Shown one piece after another: positions 50,601 to 62,600 of a stretch of 64,000 nt of DNA. Under the pieces are notes generated by a model. The model worked only from the letters and a program-made list of their open reading frames with translations, was not told where the DNA came from and ran no database searches. The position numbers were made by a program, and so were the translations under genes. This DNA comes from Watersipora subatra (taxonomy: Eukaryota; Bryozoa; Gymnolaemata; Cheilostomatida; Watersiporidae). The stretch is taken from positions 53,183,196 through 53,247,195 of the forward strand of contig NC_088708.1 in the NCBI RefSeq assembly GCF_963576615.1. Reading direction: 5' to 3'. The number at the start of each line of letters is the position of its first letter. Within the stretch, counting starts at the first letter, position 1.

Positions 50601-53600
50601 GGGGTCATGCCTAGTCTTGAATCCCTTGACCTCAAACACTATTTAGTAAGTCGGAGTATTTAGTAAGTCGGAGCTATTTAGTAAGGATTAAGAACTTTGC
50701 ACAATGTTCAAGCTAACTTTTGTTAATCGTTCTGTAATATTAACTTTTGAAATGCAGGAATGTGCTGTTTTATTAGGTCAGACAGTAGTGAGTAGTGATA
50801 GTCAGAGACTGTTAGTGATGATACTGTAAGTTTTTATGGTCATTTGAACTACATATCAACTAAATAGGCTTTTCCTATATAACTTAAAAATCTATTGCAA
50901 TATGGTGCTAAAGTTTCATGATATTAAAGGCATCAATTAACTGTGGTAGTTCTGTATAGTTTATTCACAGCTTTGGAATTGTTAAAACAAGAATTGTCTC
51001 AGGTAAGTAAAGCATGTACCGACATTTCTCGATTAAGTCCATATTCCAATATGATTGTTGAGGCGGTGAGTTGTTCCAGTGGAAATTATAGATTTAATGG
51101 TAAGATATCATCTTATGAGCGATTTCCATACACTAACAACCAACATAAAAATAAACGTAGCCAAGGAAAGCTTCTCGAAGTGTTCTATTGCTGCATGGCA
51201 GTTACACTTAGCTGTTGGGCCACACAGAGCTCACATCTCATTCCATGAATAAGACTCAGTGGAGATCTTGCTTTAAATTCGATTTCTCACAACTCCTTGC
51301 AAGCATGCAATAGCAGAAAGAATGTTTAGCATTTTCTTCAACTATGATTATTAAATATTATGTTCAAAATGACAATAGGCGATGTTTGATTAGTGACGAA
51401 ATGCTGTGTAATGTAGCTAATTACAGCATTTAGCCAACAATTTCATAGTCATTTCTGGACTAGTCGGACCATAAAAGCATCACAATTAAATTATATATAC
51501 AGCATCATATGTACTGGACTGTATTTAGCTTACTTTGAAAAATCATAAACAGCAATTCCTATCCCAGGCTTTAGCTGAAGATCAAAGAGTATAATTCATA
51601 TAGTAGTTGACTTCCTTAATATTGTAGATTGTAGTCCTAATATCATTGACTTCTGTTTTGACTCAAATGTCATCTTAGTTCCAGCTTCAGCCAGGTAAGA
51701 CAGGTGTCTGCTATATACGGTAGATGTACTGAGTAGCCAGGTAAGACAGGTGGCTACTATATACAGTAGATGTACTGAGTAGCCAGATAAAACAGGTGTC
51801 TGCTATATACAGTAGATGTACTGAGTAGCCAGATAAGACAGGTGGCTACTATATACAGTAGATGTACTGAGTAGCCAGATAAGACAGGTGGCTACTATAT
51901 ACAGTAGATGTACTGAGTAGCCAGATAAGACAGGTGGCTACTATATACAGTAGATGCACTGAGTAGCCAGATAAGACAGGTGGCTACTATATACAGTAGA
52001 TGTACTGAGTAGCCAGATAAGACAAGTGGCTACTATATACAGTAGATGTACTGAGTAGCCAGATAAGACAGGTGGCTACTATATACAGTAGATGTACTGA
52101 GTAGCCAGGTAAGACAGGTGGCTACTGTATACAGTAGATGTACTGAGTAGCCAGAAAAGCTCTGATAATTAGAAGTATAATCTCTGTTATAATGCTGCTG
52201 TTTTAATTATATTATTAACTAGATTAGACTGCTGTCAGCGGTATAGTAGTAGCCTGGCATGGGCATAACTCTCTTCAGAATATTTGCTAATTCCAAAAAC
52301 ATACTCAGTCATAAAATTTTTTCTATGTCTTTCCAGATTAGTAATATATTATTATTAATAGTATTATCGTTATTATTACTGTGATTACAACATGACAAAG
52401 TTGTATATTAACTTACCTATAGAAAGAAAATAATGATTGTGAAATCCTGGTTTCTCCTCTTCTCTATAATGCAACACACTCTTTTTTAGAAACCTTTTGA
52501 GCTGGACATTACTAAAGACTTTTTAGAAGCCACTGATATTGTGGTCAGACCTCAAACTAGAGAGAAGGTAAGATATAATATTTTAATTATATGTTACTCA
52601 GCTGTAATTATGCATACTGAGTAACACGCATAGCTTCTGAAGCTAATTTTGGTAAGTCACCGAAGTGTACACTTCAAAATTTTTCCTCATTTTTATTATA
52701 AGATATGACTTGAAGTGAGAGCTCTTCTTTATGTTTATATATTTAGGTTGGTCTTCAACCTAAACAATGTAGACAGTTATATAAACATGTATGTTATATG
52801 TATTAATAGTTATGTAATTTAAAGTAATAGTTGGATGTGCACACTGTTTAATAAAGTTAGACGAAAGATCTTTCTTATAATTTTTTGAGCAAATTATGTT
52901 AAGTAAGATGGTAATAGCCGTTTTATATAGTAAGGTGATATGAAGTTATGTAAGGAGTATCTGTGGCTAAGGGGTTAGGGTGCAGGCTTATGATCAGCAG
53001 GTCAGTGGTTCGAGTCCCACTGGGCCCATTTCTCATGAACAAACAAATCCTACCTTGAGAGATATATATTATTGTATTTTATTGTATGTCATTGTATATT
53101 ATGTATATTACTATATATTATGTATAATTCATTAGTTAAAGGAATAGTTGGTTTGTTTCATTTTTTGTGTACTTGTTAAGCTCATTGTTCATTGAAGTTG
53201 GATGAAGAAGAGAGTGAAATAATGTCAAACGCCCCGACTGAAGTATATGAATCTGAGTGTAGCACACCAAGGCTAACTAGAATGGAAGCATTCACTCCTG
53301 AGCCAGTGAGGTGGGATGAGCTGAGCTCTCACAGCGGGCGAGCCTCCAGGGCTAAGTCAGCTGATGATGGTAAACCTTATTATTTATAATGTAGACCATT
53401 GCGCAGGCTTCCTGGAGTAGTAGAAAAGTTACATATCATACTGCTACTTAACTGTATAGCAGTAACTATAACAGAGAATGAATAGACATATCAACAAACA
53501 AACTGCTCTATTGAATACTGAAAGGCGTCTATCCAAGTTTAGTGGTTCTGAACTGATAACAGTGGAATATCTTGCGGCAGCTCTGCAAATATCAATAATA

Positions 53601-56600
53601 GTGTAATAGAATTAATAGTATTATTAATGATATCATTATTAATGATAACAATGATAATAACAATACTAACAAATTAGAACTCACCTTGCTTAAACAGCTC
53701 ATTCTATGGAAAGTAGTAGAAATCAAAAGCTTGGAAAAGTAAAAACTATGGCTTTGGAAAGACCTGGTATCAGAAGATAACCCTATTGCGTAACAGATAA
53801 AACTTTTGTAATAATAAAATTATATGTAATATTATTTTTATTGTACACAAGATAATCTATATATATATTTCTCAAATTATGTCTGTCTGCTGTCTGTCTG
53901 TCATTCCGACTATAGCCATTATTAGAATAGCTGTAGCTGGATAACATGCTGACGCAACGTCATGCCCTACCACCATTACAAGCCTAGCGCCTATCAACTA
54001 GTTTACTGGAATTACTAGCTTACTAGCTTAGAATCAGTAAGCTTACTAGCTTACTTAGTTTATAAGTTGATTTTTAACACCCGGGCAACGCCGGGAGGCA
54101 CAACTAGTTATAAATATTTAAAAAAATATTTAAAAAAAGCAAAAAAATTGCTTAGTCCTCCTATGTAAATGCTATATGATATAATGTGTGATCACGCTAA
54201 CTACATGTAGGTGCTTGTTACCGTAGGTTGGGATAAAGACGTATGGCAGAAATCTCAGCAGAGTGACGACAACCGGCGGCTTTTAAACTGTGCTAATCTA
54301 AAATTTTTCAGCATTTATGCCAGAACAGCTAATCTTATCACTGAATCAGATATTTCAAAGCTGGCTGTTTTTCAGTAACTAAAACATTGAAGTATTAGCT
54401 GTAGGAAAACAGCAAACCTTACTTCGCATAATAAATGTAGTGTTTAGGTTTTTCCTTCAAATACTGTGGTAGCCAATCAGTTTGGTTTTTGTGCCTCGCT
54501 GTAATAGCTGTGTATAAGATGTGGTGCAGTAATCAATGCTCCAGGCTTAATTAATATCTTTATTATTTCACTCAAATCATATCTCATATTTCATTGGATT
54601 TACAGTTCATAGAAATCATCGGTGCACAGTTAAATTCTTTCTTATTTAGTACTTTTATCTTTCCATGATAGTTGCATTGCGGTTATGTTTAAATTATGCC
54701 TTAATATATCATCAATATAAATAGCTTTGTATAAAATTTGGCGGTCAAGTACATTTTGTATTGTGCGTTTCTTAGAAATAAATATCTGCTATACAGCATA
54801 TTCAATTAAAAAGGGTATATATTGCTATAAAAAGAATGATTTACAACGGTTTACACAGAGTTAAGATATAAATATATGTTAATTCTGTAGACTGAATTCA
54901 GTGTATTCTACTCTTAAAGTTATACTTTTCTCATGCTATTGGGTTGTATCATTTTAATATTTTATATTGTCAGTGATTAATTGCAATAATGCTTTGGTAA
55001 ATATTAAAACTGTGAATTGCGAATGCTACAAAAATTATTAATTATTTTTTATTGATTGAATGTGAGACTAAATTATTTTTTATGCGTGTTTATATTGATA
55101 TGTTTATATTTGCATTTTAAATATGCAAATATGTGTATCAATTATATTTGCATATATAAATACTAATACAATTATATTTGCATATATATTTTTCATGCAG
55201 TGCTGTCGACTACCATTTATTTTCAGAAGAGAGGCATTTGGAGAGGCAAGAGTTATTTGACAAACTAGATATAACAGACCCAAAGTGTGCTGAGCGTTAT
55301 CTACCCATATTTGGAGAATCTCCTGGCAGCACTCCCAGCGTTTCATCTGCTGCTTCTGTGGCAGATTCTCGCTCAGATCTGGAGGACATTTCAGATGTAT
55401 GTAATGGTTCTTCTTAGATGTGATTAGCTGAGCAAAGGAGTTCACTTTTTTACCTTATGTCATTAGTTAAAAAAAATATTATTCTTCAACTCCTACATGA
55501 TTGGCAGAGGTAAGTTTTATGATGCACTGGAGTCAGGGAATTTTAGTTCATATTTTTATGTATTTATATTTATGAAAGCAACTGATTAACTGAATAGTTA
55601 CAATTATGCATTAATTTAACTGGTTGGCATACTATTATTATAGGGCAGCAATGTATTTAAGACAGCGTTTAGTATTTGCTACTATATTCTTTACTATTAC
55701 ATAATAGGCTGCATTATATTTTACAACAAAAGATTGTGTTATCATATGTTTTATAGTGTTATGTTAGTTTGTAACATACGATGGCATATTTTGTTATATT
55801 ATTTCTTATGTTACTTTTAAACTGTATTCTATTGTTGCAATCAATCTGCTTATCTTATCATAAACTTCATGTTTTGTTATATCTTAAAATTATTGCATTA
55901 TGTGCACTTTGTATGCAAGTTGAATCTTTCCTATCATTTATCTTTCTTAGCATCACGGACACATTCCTATCTATATTACTGAGTATCGGATGAAATATCT
56001 TATCTGTTGTCACCATCTGGTGTGTTGAGTGAATTACTACACTATCTGATTCTCACACAGATTTGTATTTACTCTCTTTCACATACCATAACCCTTTTCA
56101 TCTATCCCATCTGTTGCTGGGCAACGGCTGTGGTCGAGGGCAGCAATAACTTTACCACGTTGTCTAGAAACATGGATCGTAAATTTTGAAGATATATGCA
56201 TGCATGTTGGTAGAGATTGACTGAACTTCAAACGTCTGCAAGAGACACCGAAGTCGTAAGATATTTGTGATGTCGGATGTTTTATTTCCTTTGTGTTTTT
56301 TTCATTTCTAGTGTGCTGAGTGAAATACTACACTATCTATTGCTCCTATATACATGGATAGTCAGACCTTTCCCAGAGATGTTTTAACACGTATTTCTCA
56401 CCCTATACACTACTTTATCATTTTATCATCTTAGTTTAAACATCTAGAATGTTTTTTTCTATATCTTTTATAAATGTTAAAATAGATAGAAAACATTTGT
56501 ATTCCTTATATAAAAAAGAGATATGCTTATATATAAGCATTTATATCTCTTATAAATATTTCTCAAATACCTGTTTCAGATTAGCAACTTTTTTTCAACT

Positions 56601-59600
56601 TAGATTTTCGATGCACACTCAGATAATGCCTAACAAGTGCTTCTTTACTCTGCTAAATTTTTTTCATCTCATTCTTTTTCTTATTCAATAATTAGATTGC
56701 TTGTAAAATAGTCAGACTTTGATACCTCTTACAGAGAAAATAATTGTAACTCCGATGGACACACTCCTGTTACCTATTTTCTATTTCACCGCTGTTTCCT
56801 GCTCGGTTTCCCTTTCCAGCTGTTGTTCTCCCCGGTCACACTGAATTTATCTTTCGTACATTCTATTTTGCAACGACCATTCGATAGATTTTGGTAGATT
56901 CAAAGTCCTCTTTTTGAGTCGTATGTTTGTACGCTGTCGGACTCTTACCAAAGAATTATTACGCAATTGAGGTATTATGTAGCTCTTAAAAAATTCCCGT
57001 TTATATATTACAGTATGAGTTTGGCACCGACTACAGCTCAGATGAAGATCAAACTATTTCAAAAAGAAAGTCTGCCAAAGCCTCTTCATCAAAAGGAAGT
57101 AAACCGCTGCCTCAGTTTTCATGTAAGCTGAAAACTTTAATACTAGAATCTATGAATTTATAATAACTGTTGACTTTAAAAACATAAAAATATGCAAAAC
57201 GTGGATGATTGTATGATTGTAGAAAAGAGTGCTAAAAGTTGCAATTTAGTATAATGTAATAAACGTTTAAAAATAGTGAAATATAAAGACATTAGTGACT
57301 AATAACGTTAGCAAAGACTAACAATTTTTATTGACAACTTGTTGGATGAGTCTCTAGTTGAATACTCCGCTGCTTCATTCAATTCTTTTCACCTAAATCT
57401 ATCGTTAAAATGATTATCAAAGCATTTTTTTCTATTGAAGGCTTTTGAAACACTGATCTAATGGTAATATATACATTATATGCATTTTTAAATCGAAGAA
57501 CTTACCTCGGCTCAAGGCAGGTGCCATTAGTCCACACTGAATATTTGATGGCCGTGCAGTATGCTAGTTTCATCAACTTATAATAGCCAGCCTCTCGGGC
57601 ACGGGCTCCTAACAAATGTTTTTTTTAGTTGGGTTTATTCCACTACAAATATAATGTTATCGCACAACTACATTTTGTGTTTAATATGAGTTAATTTCTA
57701 TATGCAATTCATAATTATCTACTCCAATAGAAACATGCCATGGTTTTTTTAATTGTTGATCATCTCTTTCCGCAGGAAATATCAATTATAGATGTTGATA
57801 ATTATGGGCTGGCCAGAGTTTAAATGTTTTATTCTCTTAGATGAAATATATACGCCACGACTGTAAAGCTTTACATGTTATTCTTACTCCTCATTCTTAA
57901 ACTTAACAGTTTAAACGGCAGTAATTTTAGTAAACATGTCATTAATTTTGGTGGCATGCTATTATTTTAGGTGGAATGCTATTATTTTTGATGAACATGC
58001 CATATTTTGGATGAAAATGCTATTATTTTGGATGAAAATGGGATGATTTTTTGTTCAAAGATTATAAATTTGAGATCTTGTTATCAAAAGATATATTTCT
58101 CTTTATATTCAATACTCATTCTAGTTATGAGCAGAACAGACTTTATGTCTGGCTTCGGATACTTACCTGGTATGAAAGGTGAGCCCCGTTTTCTGTTGCA
58201 ACAGTTTATCTGTTCTACTTCCAATCGTTGGCTTTTTCTGACAGAGTTATTCAAGAATATTTGACTGTAGCTGCTCACTGTTGATCATTTTCAGATTGTC
58301 TATGCTTAGTTATAAGATAATCTTAATGGATACAATTTAATTTTTGTGGCATTGCGACAGCATTGCTAGATAGGAGCTGCTATTCACATCGTGTTGTAAT
58401 AGCAGGGCTAGAAAAGAGTTATTATTTATCTGGTGCTGTAATAACAGTGCTAGACAGGAGCTATTGTTTATGTGGTGCACTAATAGCAGTACTAGACAGG
58501 ATCTATTGTTCATTTAACAGCAGCCATTTTGACAGTATTAGTCAGAGTGAACAAGGAGTCTATATCTATAAAGTACAACTAATTACAAGATGAAAGAGAA
58601 ATGAAAAGTGTTTCTTCATGATGACAACAAGTAGTTATAGATGGACTTAAACATGCTATGAAAAACACTCATTAATAACTCACATTGTAGTTCTTGCTCT
58701 GGAAATCAAAGCAAGAAATAGATTAAAAACACAAAATTGGATTCATGTACAATAAGGCACATTGTGTGATAACCATTATTGTACAGATAATGAAAATAAT
58801 TTATTTATAACTACATATAACTATTGTATAATGTTTATTTGTGTATCTTCATATGTTGATCAGCTAAAAAGAAAAAGAGTAAAGCGGCAGAGTTGGTGCT
58901 GACTTTGGCTCCTGATGACTCTACAGTAGCGGCGAATGAGAAAGGACGTAGTGGCGGGGCCACTAAGTTTGGTCTCGACAAAATGAAGGTATGTATCATG
59001 TATAGATGATGAAGGTATGTCTCATGTGTACCAGATGAAGGTATGTCTCATGTATAGATGATGAAGGTATGTCTCATGTATACAATATGAAGGTATGTCT
59101 CATGTATACAAGATGAATGTATGTCTCATGTATACAAAATGAAGCTATGTTTCATGTGTACAAGATGGAGGTATGTTTCATGTGTACATAATGAAGGTAT
59201 ATCTCATGTGTACATGATGAAGGTATATCTCATATGTACATGATGAAGGTATGTCTCATGTATACAAGATAAAGGTATGTCTCATGTATACGAGATGAAG
59301 GCATGTCTCACGTATGCATGATGAAGGTATGTCTCATGCATACATGATGAAGGTATATCTCATGTATAAAAGATGAATGTATGTCTCATGTGTACAAGAT
59401 GCATTAGGTTTGTGATCCTCAGAGTCTTATACGATCAAAACTTGGCTGTTCATATACAATGCACTTGGTTTTAAAGATTCCTACAATTTTAGTCGTCTGA
59501 TTCGATCTTTGAACCAACCTGATCGTTTTGCTATTTTTCAATGACTCCAGCATAGTTTATACATCGTTTATCTATTGAAAACTTGTCAATTTTATGTTTT

Positions 59601-62600
59601 TATGTTTTATGTTATTTTAGGTCTGCTAAAATTCCATGTTTTCAATGGTTTTAATTCTAAGATTAAGTATATATCAATATCCAACCAACAGCGGTTTGCT
59701 TGTAAACAATTTTGATTTGCCTAATAATTAAAAGGGTTTATATAGTGGCATATCAAGCTTTGAATTGCTCAACGATCTGTCAATGCTTTATCATGGCTTC
59801 CATCAGAGTAGATTTGGGCCAACCTGGTGTTATTAATGGAACTGCTAAATAATCAAGAGGTCTCTGCAAAATTAATTTAAAACAAATATGCTTTAGTGAT
59901 CTGACGACATATTAGCTGATTTAACCAATCAAATTGCATCGTTACACTTTTTATATGTCTGGTTGGCCAATTTTATTTCTATTACTATGTCACTACAATA
60001 TTCTACAGCCTGCATCTCATGATGCGCCCACCATATTGTTACACCACAGTATTCTACACCTTGTGTCCCTTGATATGCCCACTAAACTGTTACATCACCA
60101 CAATATTCTACAGCCTGTATCCAATGATAAGTCAGCCATTTAAAAATTAAAGATAATACTGTATCAACAAAAAGGCTACCATGACCAACAGAGACTATAA
60201 CCATATAGTTGTTTTTGTTTTGCCAAATCTGCATCTTCCATCACCACAATATTCTGCTGCTGGCATTTTGCAAGCTGAAGTATATTCAAGGAGATAACTT
60301 ACATATTTATAGCTTAGGTTTTCGCGAGTTTAATCCAATCATAATTGTTTGCCCAGCAAGCTTCAGTTGTTAAACCAGTGAAGCAGATGCAACACTTTCT
60401 ATGAAAACAACAGATTTAATATTATTGCGTGTTATTTAGGTGGATGTTGGAGCACTCATGAAACAGAGTCAGGTGAGTTGAACAGGCTCTAGTTCTTAAA
60501 GGAACTAACACATGAACAACTTTATAATAAAACAGATCTTCTCCTTGAGTATTCCGTGTCTTAAAACTAAACTCAATTTTGTGTATTTTTCGATATATAA
60601 AGATTTATTTGCACTTGAATCTGTAATTTTTAAATCCCCATCATTATATAGTGTACTACCTGTATTAGTGTTGTTATTTGTCTGTAGTGTTGTTGATGAT
60701 ATTACGGACCTAAGTGGCTGGCCAGCCTTACTTGATTTCCAATTGTTTAATTAACCCAGTTTGTTGACATAATACCAGAGGTTATCTCGTAGCGATCCGA
60801 TCCTCCACGCAAATCAAGTAGTATATTTTTTTGTACTTTTATGTTAAATTTAAAGCCACGTGACGATCATTTGGTAAGGTACTAATAATAATATAACACC
60901 CATGAAATGTAGTGTTTTTGTTTACCTACATAGTGACTTTCATAGTTGGAGCGAGTTTACGTTGTAATTCCACTCTAGCATTATGTCTCAAGGATCTGTT
61001 AAACTTACATAGTCTAACATTTACTAAGGCTTTTATAATTAGTTAGTCTTGTATTGTAATTTTATATCCCTTTGTTGATTATATAGAAAAAAGTTTCAAA
61101 GAAAGTGACGGTAAGTGCAGCTCCCCCGCAGGTGAAGGAATCCTTGGAGGATCAGTTGGCTACGTTGGCTTTGAAAGAAGCTCTGCAAGCAGGAGCCTCA
61201 GAGGTATTAACCATCTAAACATTTTGTTGGAGTTGTCTTATTAATAAATGAATATGACCCTTATTTAACAAGAAAATACTTTTCAATTTGTTTTTGTATA
61301 ATTTTCCAAATTTGATTCCACAAATAGTCCGTGATGGACAATTTGTTGAAGTTGTAAGTTGTCACACCTTGCTTTCATAGTTCGTTAACACTTGACAGTC
61401 ATGCAATCGCAGTGTAAATTTTTCTCAGCTTTTTCTGCTGAATTTTAAAGCGGTACGTAAGACATTCCCGGCCAGTGTCGTCATTGTCTAGGATAGTATC
61501 ATCGCTTCTAGGAAAATCTTTCTAGTTTTTGGCCAGTGCTTAAAAATGCAATTAGCCATAAGTAGCACTCTGAGGCATTGAAATTACAAATAAATTACAA
61601 TTTTTTTAGATTTCTAGCAAAAAGAAGAAAGCTGCTGGAGCACGAAAGAGAGCACCAGCTGCTGCCAAAAAATCGGCAGCGCCAGCAAGTACTAAGAAAT
61701 CATCTGTTGCTGAAGCGAAAGCAGAGGTTAGCCAATAATGTCATTATCTTGCATTTCATCAGCCAATAATCGCTTGCTAAAATAATTTTATGATTAGTCT
61801 TGGTAATCTTCAAGGTTTTAAAATAAAGTTTTAACTTTTTATCACCATGCATTATTATTGTTATTATTATTATTAGCACGCATTGAGACTTTGCCTTTGT
61901 AACGGTTTGTCAGATGGGACAACGAATTGTTTTCTTATTGACAAATTAAAATTCCTGAATTTCAATTAAAAAGTTTTTATGGTCAGCATTCAGCCATGGT
62001 TGCTGACCTAAGCCACCATTATCCTGCCAGCGTATGAGCAGTAATACTGACCAGGTTCATATAATAGTGATAGGAATAACTAGTTTGACGGAACTCAAGG
62101 TTGATCTTGACATAAAAAATTATCGATCATACTAATAACTATGCTGACCTTGAACGGTCTAAGGCGTTATTTGTTGTTTGTTGCAGTCTGTTAAGCCAGC
62201 TTCTCAGACACCCACACAACTAGTAAAAACTGGCAAGGTAAGGTCTGTCTCTCCAAGATCTGTCGCCCATCTTTCTCTTTTATCTTTATTCTCATACACC
62301 TAAACTCTTTCATAATCTTCCTTCTTATCTATTCTCATTCATTATTAGCCATTTTCTGCTGTCCTTGCTGCCGCTAAGTTCAAAACTGTGTCTTCTGAAA
62401 ACAAAGCACATCAAAACAAAGCTAAGTATCACGGACCGGTTTCATCCACCAACCTGAAGAACAGAGAGATTGGCCGACTCGCTAGGAATATAATAACGTC
62501 CAATGAGAGTCTTCTGCCAAAGATTAAAGAGGAGGACAGTCTACAGGAAGTGATCCATAAGACTTCCTCACAGAGACTCATGACAGTTCCTACTGTCACT

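Noticed and set aside
50943..51248. 101-codon plus-strand frame
   Set aside because: Only 50971-51002 fits the exon chain, in another phase; the rest has no motif.
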